Of a stretch of 21,395 nt of DNA, positions 15,404 to 20,554 are shown piece by piece; position 1 is the first letter of the stretch; each line of letters opens with the position of its first letter. The stretch comes from Candidatus Woesearchaeota archaeon (lineage in GTDB: Archaea > Nanobdellota > Nanobdellia > SCGC-AAA011-G17 > JAPLZO01): positions 1 to 21,395 of the forward strand of contig JAPLZO010000042.1 in NCBI GenBank assembly GCA_026394995.1, read 5' to 3'. The notes beneath the pieces were generated by a model, which searched no databases, was not told the DNA's origin, and saw nothing but the letters and a program-made list of their open reading frames with translations. A program made the translations under genes and the position numbers.

Positions 15404-15733
15404 ATGGTATCAGCAATCACTAAATCTTTAATTGAAGGATTACAAGAAGAAATAACACCAGAAGTAGATAAATTAATAATTACTCTTGATGATTTATTAC
15501 CAGCATATTATCTAAAAAAAGAAATATTATTAGTAGCACTTATTCAGGGTTATAGAAATCCAATACAAGTGCTTTGTCATTATGAAAGAGCAGCTTTACT
15601 TAGACAAAATCTAATTGAAGCACATGATCTTACTCATGAAGAAAAAGAAGAGTATCAAGATGCTATAACCAAAGCAAGAGATACAATTACATTTCTAGAA
15701 TTACACATGATTTACAATAACATTCCTTTTTAG
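15404..15733 (+). CDS. Hypothetical helical protein
   Basis: A 109-residue, apparently all-helical soluble protein (SLIEGLQEEITPEVDKLIITLDDL, then HEEKEEYQDAITKARDTITF in separate helices). I do not recognise it. It starts one base after the previous stop, so it belongs to the lipoprotein cluster and is probably translated by coupling. Confidence 0.68.
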   Translation: MVSAITKSLIEGLQEEITPEVDKLIITLDDLLPAYYLKKEILLVALIQGYRNPIQVLCHYERAALLRQNLIEAHDLTHEEKEEYQDAITKARDTITFLELHMIYNNIPF

Positions 15734-15739
15734 GTTAAA

Positions 15740-15767
15740 GCTTCGCACAATATGTCTTATACGAACT
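15740..15767 (+). promoter_or_regulatory. dif-like Xer recombination site 1
   Basis: Arm GCTTCGCACAA (15740-15750), six-base spacer TATGTC, arm TTATACGAACT (15757-15767). This has the 11-6-11 layout of Xer sites. The first arm agrees with the bacterial dif XerC arm (RNTKCGCATAA) at 10 of 11 positions. The second starts with the diagnostic TTAT and agrees with TTATGTTAAAT at 7 of 11. It lies 48 bases upstream of the xerA start. Binding and recombination are inferred. Confidence 0.6.
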
Positions 15768-15785
15768 CGTAAATGACAATAAATC

Positions 15786-15795
15786 TTTATAAATA
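15786..15795 (+). promoter_or_regulatory. TATA box of xerA, between the two dif-like sites
   Basis: TTTATAAATA is centred about 25 bases before ATG 15815, giving a leaderless message. The right arm of the inverted repeat starts at the next base, so bound recombinase would block the promoter. Confidence 0.6.
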
Positions 15796-15823
15796 AGTTC
15801 GTATAATCTCTATTATGAAAAAA
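15796..15823 (+). promoter_or_regulatory. dif-like Xer site 2, overlapping the xerA start codon
   Basis: Arm AGTTCGTATAA (15796-15806), six-base spacer TCTCTA, arm TTATGAAAAAA (15813-15823). The two arms each agree with about 8 of 11 positions of the Escherichia coli dif arms, including the ATAA and TTATG inner ends. The first arm is the exact reverse complement of the second arm of site 1, forming an 11-bp inverted repeat with a 28-bp interval. The ATG of xerA lies inside the second arm, so part of the match may come from coding constraint. Confidence 0.5.
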
Positions 15824-16687
15824 GAGGAATTTCTAAACAAACTAAAAATTGAATTAACAATTTCTAAAAACTCACAACATACCTTAAACAATTATATTAA
15901 AGCAAATTCTGAATTATTAGATTTTGTAAAAAAAGACCCAGATCTAATAACCCCAAACGATGTTAAAGGATTTATGGCAGAAAAGTTATCTCATAAAGCA
16001 TCTGCTTCTATAATTCTATTTTTATCAGCAATTAGATTTGCACATCAAAATCTATTAAATAAAGATCCCACTTTTGGGATTAAAAGACCTAAAAAAGAAG
16101 CCAAAATTCCAGTTGTTCTAACAAAAAATGAAGTGATATCCTTGATTAATATCATTAATAATCATAAAAGCAAGCTGATGGTTAGTTTAATGTATGCTTG
16201 TGGTCTAAGAGTATCTGAATTAGTAAACTTAAAAACAAATAATTTAGATTTTAATGAAAGAATAGGTCATATTAAACAAGCCAAAGGTAAAAAGGATAGA
16301 GTATTTAATATACCAACATTCCTTTTTGATGATTTAAAGGCACAAGTTGAATATCAAAAGAGAAATAACCAAGAATACTTATTTACCAGTTCAAAAGGTA
16401 GATTAACATCTAGAAACCTACAAAAAATAGTAAAAAATGCAGCTTTAAGAGCAGGTATTGAAAAACAGGTTCATTGTCATACATTAAGACATTCTTTTGC
16501 TACTCATCTACTTGAAAATAAGGTTGATATTAGAAAAATCCAAGAACTTCTAGGTCATGCTGATCTATCAACAACTCAGATTTACACTCACATTTCAAGG
16601 GAAGAACTAAAGAAAATTCAATCTCCTATTGATAGTCTAATGGAACAAAAAGATAAGAAAAAACCTGAATATAACGAAGAAATCTAG
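15815..16687 (+). CDS. xerA: Tyrosine recombinase XerA/XerD-type
   Basis: A 290-residue site-specific recombinase with an N-terminal SAM-like core-binding domain (about 1-90) and a C-terminal catalytic domain. All catalytic residues are present: Arg132 (CGLRVSEL), Lys157 (QAKGKKDR), His222 and Arg225 (HTLRHSFATHLL), His248 (LLGHADLS) and nucleophile Tyr257 (TQIYTH). Spacing of the last four equals that of Escherichia coli XerD. Length fits archaeal XerA, which resolves chromosome dimers at dif; an integrase of a mobile element is the alternative, but no attachment duplication is seen. Dif-like sites flank its promoter, suggesting self-regulation or a genuine recombination site. Confidence 0.93.
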   Translation: MKKEEFLNKLKIELTISKNSQHTLNNYIKANSELLDFVKKDPDLITPNDVKGFMAEKLSHKASASIILFLSAIRFAHQNLLNKDPTFGIKRPKKEAKIPVVLTKNEVISLINIINNHKSKLMVSLMYACGLRVSELVNLKTNNLDFNERIGHIKQAKGKKDRVFNIPTFLFDDLKAQVEYQKRNNQEYLFTSSKGRLTSRNLQKIVKNAALRAGIEKQVHCHTLRHSFATHLLENKVDIRKIQELLGHADLSTTQIYTHISREELKKIQSPIDSLMEQKDKKKPEYNEEI

Positions 16688-16711
16688 TTTTATTCCGACG
16701 GTTTACAAGAG

Positions 16712-16724
16712 AAAAGTTTATATA
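16712..16724 (+). promoter_or_regulatory. AAAAGTTTATATA promoter, copy 1
   Basis: AAAAGTTTATATA, a BRE-plus-TATA-like box. The transcript has a leader of about 35 bases with AAAAAGGAGGTG (16760-16771) five bases before ATG 16777. Nearly the same box precedes the genes at 17126, 17438 and (minus strand) 19060. Confidence 0.6.
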
Positions 16725-16776
16725 TCAGTTTATCGTCTATAAATTAAATATTTATCTTGAAAAAGGAGGTGTTCCG

Positions 16777-16968
16777 ATGGGAAGTGTAATCTTAAAGAAT
16801 GCAATTAAGAGAAAACCCGGATATCTTTACTATGTAGATGGTAAAGGAAGTGTAATCTTAAAGAATGCAATTAAGAGAAAACCCGGATATCTTTACTATG
16901 TAGATGGTAAAGGAAACGTCTGCGAAGCTAAGATGGCTAGAGGCGGAAAAAGAAAAAAGAAAAAATAA
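16777..16968 (+). CDS. Small basic protein with perfect internal duplication
   Basis: A 63-residue protein made of two identical 22-residue units (GSVILKNAIKRKPGYLYYVD, plus GK) followed by GNVCEAKMARGGKRKKKK. A single unit plus this tail, about 41 residues, resembles small basic proteins I recall from archaeal and candidate-phyla genomes, function unknown; the doubled form looks new. The Lys/Arg tail suggests nucleic-acid or ribosome binding (inference). Very strong ribosome-binding site AAGGAGGTG and a strong promoter point to high expression. If the duplication is an assembly error, the true protein would be 41 residues. Confidence 0.8.
   Translation: MGSVILKNAIKRKPGYLYYVDGKGSVILKNAIKRKPGYLYYVDGKGNVCEAKMARGGKRKKKK
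16780..16911 (+). repeat. Perfect 66-bp tandem duplication
   Basis: Bases 16780-16845 and 16846-16911 appear identical with no substitution. Both begin GGAAGTGTAATCTTAAAGAA and keep the reading frame. Identity without even silent changes points to a very recent event or an assembly or strain-level variant. Confidence 0.92.
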
Positions 16969-16985
16969 ACTTTTAATCATTTCTA

Positions 16986-17030
16986 AAAACTTTTAGGCTT
17001 AAAAGTCTATAAGCATTGCCTAAAAGTTTT
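16986..17030 (+). terminator. Inverted repeat after the duplicated gene, likely terminator
   Basis: AAAACTTTTAGGC (16986-16998) and GCCTAAAAGTTTT (17018-17030) are perfect 13-bp arms around a 19-base loop, ending in a T-run and AT-rich DNA 18 bases past the stop codon. Strong hairpins are not the rule for archaeal terminators, so a processing site is also possible. Confidence 0.55.
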
Positions 17031-17066
17031 AATTTATATTTAATCAGAAATTATAAACGTTTTAGC

Positions 17067-17080
17067 AAAAAGTTTATAAA
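17067..17080 (+). promoter_or_regulatory. AAAAGTTTATA promoter, copy 2
   Basis: AAAAAGTTTATAAA, followed about 35 bases later by the ribosome-binding site AGGGGTGAT (17114-17122) of the gene at 17126. Confidence 0.58.
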
Positions 17081-17125
17081 GAATGCATATCTTTAAAAAA
17101 TTAATTTAAAAATAGGGGTGATACT

Positions 17126-17353
17126 ATCGCAATTGGTGATTGGATTTTAGCAAGGAGTGAAGCTTTTAAAATTTTAATGGACAAGTTTTTGGATCATAAG
17201 ACCAATACTCAAAAATCTTTTTCTAGAGTTAAGATTAAAAATAATTATTTTGATAAAAAATTAGAAGAACATCATAAAAGAATAACAGAACTCGAAAATA
17301 CTATATCTAGATTAGGTCAATTACCTGAAATTCGAGTTAAAAGGAAAAAATAA
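17126..17353 (+). CDS. Small coiled-coil protein, apparently without a standard start codon
   Basis: An open frame runs to the TAA at 17351-17353. The ribosome-binding site AGGGGTGAT ends four bases before ATC 17126, exactly where a start codon is expected, but the codon is ATC. The next codon of start type is ATG 17177, 55 bases beyond that site. From ATC the protein has 75 residues (after the start: AIGDWILARSEAFKILMDKF); from ATG, 58. The C-terminal half is a coiled coil (DKKLEEHHKRITELENTISR). The segment KSFSRVK resembles the SFSxxK motif of the proteins at 11422 and 12593. Promoter and ribosome-binding site support a real gene; ATC could be a rare start or a mutation or base error of ATG. 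Confidence 0.65.
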   Translation: MAIGDWILARSEAFKILMDKFLDHKTNTQKSFSRVKIKNNYFDKKLEEHHKRITELENTISRLGQLPEIRVKRKK

Positions 17354-17371
17354 TACATATTATACAAAAGC

Positions 17372-17385
17372 AAAAAGTTTATATA
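17372..17385 (+). promoter_or_regulatory. AAAAGTTTATA promoter, copy 3
   Basis: AAAAAGTTTATATA, followed by AGGGGGA (17422-17428) and ATG 17438. Confidence 0.58.
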
Positions 17386-17437
17386 CTAATTTGAAAACTC
17401 AAGGTCAACTATTTTAACTAATAGGGGGAAATCAAAA

Positions 17438-17530
17438 ATGGGAAAATACGATGATGATTTTAAAGAAGAGTTAGAAGAGGATGAAGAAGAAGAACCTGAA
17501 GAAGACGAGGACACCAATGAAGAATGGTAA
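17438..17530 (+). CDS. Thirty-residue acidic microprotein
   Basis: ATG 17438 to TAA 17530 encodes 30 residues (MGKYDDDFKEELEEDEEEEP, then EEDEDTNEEW). About two thirds are Asp or Glu, so it is probably disordered. It has its own promoter of the AAAAGTTTATA type and a ribosome-binding site AGGGGGA, which is the main support. The extreme charge would suit a binding partner for basic proteins, such as the neighbour at 16777 (speculative). Confidence 0.62.
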   Translation: MGKYDDDFKEELEEDEEEEPEEDEDTNEEW

Positions 17531-17597
17531 ACAAACTTCATCTTTTATTTTTATTTTAACAGAAAATCATTTAAACTCTTATTTCTTTTAATTGCTT

Positions 17598-18377
17598 ATG
17601 AAGAGGTTGGTATTTGTATTAATAGTTCTATTATTTATAGTAGGATGTACTACTAAACAACCCAACAATCCTATAACTAATGATAATTTCTCTTTGAATA
17701 AAGAACAAGAACTACAACAAGAGAATGAAAATCTAAAAAAGCAAATAGAGGATCTACAAGAAAAACTTGATGAATACTCATTAAGAAAATTAACAAGTAA
17801 AATTGACTTATCTATATGGTCTGAAGATGAAATATTAGTAGGTTTAGCAAAATACAATCCATTTTATAAAAATGTATCATGGTTTAATTATAAATATGGT
17901 GATGGTTATTATTATGATTTAGAAGGCCCACTTTATCAAGATCCTTTTTATAAAATAAGATATCGTGATACTGGTCGTGAGCTAAATGTTAGTCATCTAA
18001 GAATCTATGACTTAGTCTATGATCTAAACAAAAAATATAATGATCAAGAAAAATATAAGCAATATGTAGATATGATCTTAGTAGAAACAAGATTAGATTC
18101 AAATTTAGTATGCTACCAACAAAAGAAATGTCGTGATTTTAATCTAATAATTTGTGTAAAATCTAATAATACCTATTATAGTATATTTAAACAAAGATAT
18201 ATATTTACAGCTGTAGATGATAAAGGACAGTTTGTATCTACATTTGAAAAGTTCTATTGTGACCCTGAGGATAAATTTTCAACAATAACAACTCAAGCTG
18301 TTTATAATGTACAAAAGCCAAACATGTTCCTTAGTAATTTATTTAACAAATATAAGAAATATTTTTATCCAAGGTAA
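17598..18377 (+). CDS. Lipoprotein with coiled coil
   Basis: A 259-residue exported protein. ATG 17598 gives a lipoprotein signal (MKRLVFVLIVLLFIVGC, Cys17); an in-frame TTG six bases upstream is less likely. A coiled coil follows (about 33-58, KEQELQQENENLKKQIEDLQ), then a soluble domain with many Tyr/Asp and Cys residues (CYQQKKCRDFNLIICV, later FYCDPEDKFSTITT) that I do not recognise. Probably anchored to the outer face of the membrane. Its 3' end overlaps the convergent PAC2 gene by 13 bases. Confidence 0.8.
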   Translation: MKRLVFVLIVLLFIVGCTTKQPNNPITNDNFSLNKEQELQQENENLKKQIEDLQEKLDEYSLRKLTSKIDLSIWSEDEILVGLAKYNPFYKNVSWFNYKYGDGYYYDLEGPLYQDPFYKIRYRDTGRELNVSHLRIYDLVYDLNKKYNDQEKYKQYVDMILVETRLDSNLVCYQQKKCRDFNLIICVKSNNTYYSIFKQRYIFTAVDDKGQFVSTFEKFYCDPEDKFSTITTQAVYNVQKPNMFLSNLFNKYKKYFYPR

Positions 18378-19060
18378 TTTAATTCTTTTTTCTCTTTTTC
18401 AACATTAGCATCCTTTGCTTGCTGCATAAACCCTTTCACTTTCTCTTCGAATCTTTTAGCTTGTTCAAGTAATGGTTTATTATCAACCCTTAATCCTAAG
18501 TATTCATCTAATATTTCTATAACTTTAGCACTTGCTCTAGAATCAGGTAAATTTGCATGTGTTTCAGCAAATAAACATGTTAATGGAATACCTTTTTTTA
18601 ATAATAAAGCTCCAGGAATTCCCATTATAATCCCTTCTTTTAATTGCTTTAAACCAATTTTTTGTAATTTATCATTACCAATATAAAAAACTTCATGACT
18701 TTCATATGTTGCACTAGGACTATTAACACCCTCTAGAGTAATTACTTCTTTAGCTTCTAAATCTTTTGCTAATTTATATAAAACTTCACCTATTTTCCAT
18801 TCTAATCCAGCGATACTATTTAATCCATGTACTATTACAATATTATGTTTTACATCATAAAATATTCCTAAAGGTTCAATAACTTTACTTTCATGAATAG
18901 CAACTATTGGAGGAGTTTCTTCAACAGTTATTTTACCAATTTGTACTGCTTTTAAATGATCTATTAAGAATTCAGTAGCTATTGTTCCTATTAACCCAAA
19001 TCCAGGAAAACCAGTTATTATTGTTGCCTTTTTAGGTTTTTTTGTTAATACTACTTGCAT
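18365..19060 (-). CDS. PAC2-family proteasome assembly chaperone-like protein
   Basis: A 231-residue member of the PAC2/PbaB family. Archaeal PbaB proteins form complexes that assist assembly or unfold substrates for the 20S proteasome. Family signatures: GFPGFGLIGTIATEFLIDHL (19-38), VIEPLGIFYD, GLNSIAG, ITLEGVNSP, GIIMGIPGALLL, ETHANLPDSRASAKVIEIL, and a C-terminal helical tail. Length is normal. A leaderless start is supported by AAAAGTTTATATA on the minus strand about 25 bases upstream. The 3' end overlaps the lipoprotein gene by 13 bases. Confidence 0.92.
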   Translation of the reverse strand: MQVVLTKKPKKATIITGFPGFGLIGTIATEFLIDHLKAVQIGKITVEETPPIVAIHESKVIEPLGIFYDVKHNIVIVHGLNSIAGLEWKIGEVLYKLAKDLEAKEVITLEGVNSPSATYESHEVFYIGNDKLQKIGLKQLKEGIIMGIPGALLLKKGIPLTCLFAETHANLPDSRASAKVIEILDEYLGLRVDNKPLLEQAKRFEEKVKGFMQQAKDANVEKEKKELNYLG

Positions 19061-19082
19061 ACTCTTATAAAAATATTTAAAC

Positions 19083-19095
19083 TATATAAACTTTT
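19083..19095 (-). promoter_or_regulatory. AAAAGTTTATATA promoter, copy 4 (PAC2 gene)
   Basis: Read on the minus strand: AAAAGTTTATATA, identical to copy 1, with the TATA part about 25 bases before ATG 19060, so the message is leaderless here, unlike copies 1-3. Confidence 0.58.
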
Positions 19096-19108
19096 CCACA
19101 ATGTTTTT

Positions 19109-19131
19109 AAATTATATACTAAATTATATAC
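19109..19131 (+). promoter_or_regulatory. Promoter region of tRNA-Lys
   Basis: AAATTATATAC occurs twice (19109-19119 and 19121-19131). The first copy is about 24 bases before the mature 5' end and is the likelier TATA box. Confidence 0.5.
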
Positions 19132-19137
19132 GTTAAT

Positions 19138-19212
19138 GGGCCCATAGCTCAGCCTGGTAGTAGCAACTGGCTCTTAACCAGTAGGTCGGGGGTTCAAATC
19201 CCTCTGGGCCCG
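19138..19212 (+). tRNA. tRNA-Lys (anticodon CTT)
   Basis: A full cloverleaf can be drawn: acceptor stem GGGCCCA with TGGGCCC (19205-19211) and discriminator G212; D arm with GCT/AGC; anticodon stem ACTGG/CCAGT around the loop CTCTTAA, giving anticodon CTT (19173-19175), which reads AAG as lysine; variable loop AGGTC; T arm GGGGG/CCCTC around TTCAAAT. No intron and no encoded CCA end. Confidence 0.95.
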
Positions 19213-19266
19213 CTTATATTTTTTGGTATAATAATAATTAAATACTCAAAAAATAACAATTTACTA

Positions 19267-19605
19267 ATGGCAGATTCAGAAGAAAAACTTGAAAAAAAAG
19301 TAGATGGTTACATTATTCATGAATTTGAACAAGCAAAGATTACTTCACCAACAGGATTAGTAAAAGATACACAAATAGTTTTTGGAGACCAAGCTCAATT
19401 TGTGATCAATACATCAGAACTCATAAAACCAGCTAGTAATTATGGGCTATTACATAGATTTATACAAATAGGTAATGATTATTTTATACATCGTTCTCTA
19501 GGTAAAATTGAAATATTTAAAATCGAAGGAAAATTGACATTATCTAAAAATGAATATAAATTTTTAAAATATTTTGCTAAAACAATAGAACAATGCAAAA
19601 AATAG
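19267..19605 (+). CDS. Hypothetical protein paired with a Toprim protein
   Basis: A 112-residue soluble protein I do not recognise. It has an acidic start (MADSEEKLEKKV), a beta-rich middle (GLVKDTQIVFGDQAQFVI, then LHRFIQIGNDYFIHRSLGKI) and a helical end. A TATA-like AATTAAATAC (19236-19245) about 26 bases upstream supports a leaderless start. It overlaps the Toprim gene by 13 bases, so the two are probably made together. Confidence 0.7.
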   Translation: MADSEEKLEKKVDGYIIHEFEQAKITSPTGLVKDTQIVFGDQAQFVINTSELIKPASNYGLLHRFIQIGNDYFIHRSLGKIEIFKIEGKLTLSKNEYKFLKYFAKTIEQCKK

Positions 19606-19937
19606 AAGATTGGATAATAAAACTAAAACAAAGTAATAAACTAATAATTGTAGAAGGTAAAAAAGATAAAATTGCTTTAACTTCTTTGGGTATAAATAAA
19701 ATCATAACAATAAATAAACCCTTATATGAATTAACAGAAGAAATTTCTAAAAAAACAAAAGAATGTATTATCTTAACAGATTTAGACAAAGAAGGTAAAA
19801 AATTATACCACAATTTAAAACATGATTTACAAAAACAAGGCGTTATAATTGACAATAAATTTAGAGAATTTTTATTTAAAAATACAAAATTAAGTAATAT
19901 AGAAGGTATTAATTCTTATTTAGAAAAAGTTATTTAG
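19593..19937 (+). CDS. Stand-alone Toprim domain protein
   Basis: A 114-residue single Toprim domain, the metal-binding catalytic fold of topoisomerases, DnaG primases and small nucleases such as RNase M5. The catalytic glutamate is in LIIVEGKKDK (Glu21) and the DxD motif in ILTDLDKEGKKLY (Asp63, Asp65). No other domain is attached. Small archaeal Toprim proteins of this type exist, but their activity is not settled as far as I know. It overlaps the upstream gene by 13 bases in another frame, and its stop overlaps the end of the convergent gene by 8 bases. Confidence 0.88.
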   Translation: MQKIEDWIIKLKQSNKLIIVEGKKDKIALTSLGINKIITINKPLYELTEEISKKTKECIILTDLDKEGKKLYHNLKHDLQKQGVIIDNKFREFLFKNTKLSNIEGINSYLEKVI

Positions 19938-20223
19938 TTTTATCAAACTTATCTCTTGCTTTAGATTCTTTATGATAAACAACATGAGAAGATTCTTTTT
20001 CAAATAAAGCTATTGCTACGTTTATAACATCACTTTGATAGAATTGTAAACTTTCTTCACCAAAAATTTTTTTAGAATCCCTAATACATTCTTTCATTAA
20101 TCTAATATTTTCTTTTTTTGCAAAATCTTCAACTTCTTTTTCTTCTTCAGGATAAAGAAAAACTTCTTCCCAAGTAGGATAAGTACTTTTTTCACTTGTT
20201 CTTGGGAAACTTTTTCTGAACAT
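19930..20223 (-). CDS. Hypothetical protein downstream of a winged-helix gene
   Basis: A 97-residue charged, mainly helical protein (YPTWEEVFLYPEEEKEVEDF, later ESLQFYQSDVINVAIALFEK). I do not recognise it. The ATG immediately follows the stop of the winged-helix gene (TAAATG), so the two form an operon and may work together. Confidence 0.7.
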   Translation of the reverse strand: MFRKSFPRTSEKSTYPTWEEVFLYPEEEKEVEDFAKKENIRLMKECIRDSKKIFGEESLQFYQSDVINVAIALFEKESSHVVYHKESKARDKFDKTK

Positions 20224-20505
20224 TTATTTATAGAATAGATCTTTTATTCTTTCGATATGTTCTGCAATTTTATCTCCACTCTCAGTTAGTTTTATTGTTT
20301 TAATACGACCTTGCTTTTCAAAGTCAACTAACTTAGCTTTTTCCATTTCTTGCAGAATTTTAACAGCATGTGAATATGTGCAATCAACCTCTTTGGCAAG
20401 TATAGAACCATAACGATGTTTACTACTTTTTCTCAGAGCAACTAATATCATTGCAGGTTTACGTCTAAAAAACACCTCAAAAATATCTTTAGGTTTTTTT
20501 GCCAT
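20224..20505 (-). CDS. Winged-helix transcriptional regulator
   Basis: A 93-residue winged-helix protein: helix MILVALRKS, helix-turn-helix RYGSILAKEVDCTYSHAVKI, helix QEMEKAKLV, wing DFEKQGRIKTIKLTESG and a final helix (AEHIERIKDLF) suited to dimerisation. It resembles MarR/ArsR-like archaeal regulators. A G-rich ribosome-binding site GGGGGGT (20517-20511) precedes the ATG by five bases. A TATA-like TTTAAATATAAG lies upstream on the same strand, just past the end of porB. Target unknown. Confidence 0.82.
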   Translation of the reverse strand: MAKKPKDIFEVFFRRKPAMILVALRKSSKHRYGSILAKEVDCTYSHAVKILQEMEKAKLVDFEKQGRIKTIKLTESGDKIAEHIERIKDLFYK

Positions 20506-20554
20506 TGATAACCCCCCATTATATTCTCAAAAATATATTATCGATAGCTTATAT

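Noticed and set aside
15757..15806. Resemblance of the inverted repeat to loxP arms (ATAAGTTCGTATAA against ATAACTTCGTATAA)
   Set aside because: The arms point the wrong way for loxP and are 28 bases apart rather than 8. The 11-6-11 Xer layout explains the sequences better; the loxP match is probably chance.
15740..19212. Integrated element between xerA and tRNA-Lys
   Set aside because: No duplicate of the tRNA 3' end was seen near xerA, and genes between them (PAC2, lipoprotein) look chromosomal.
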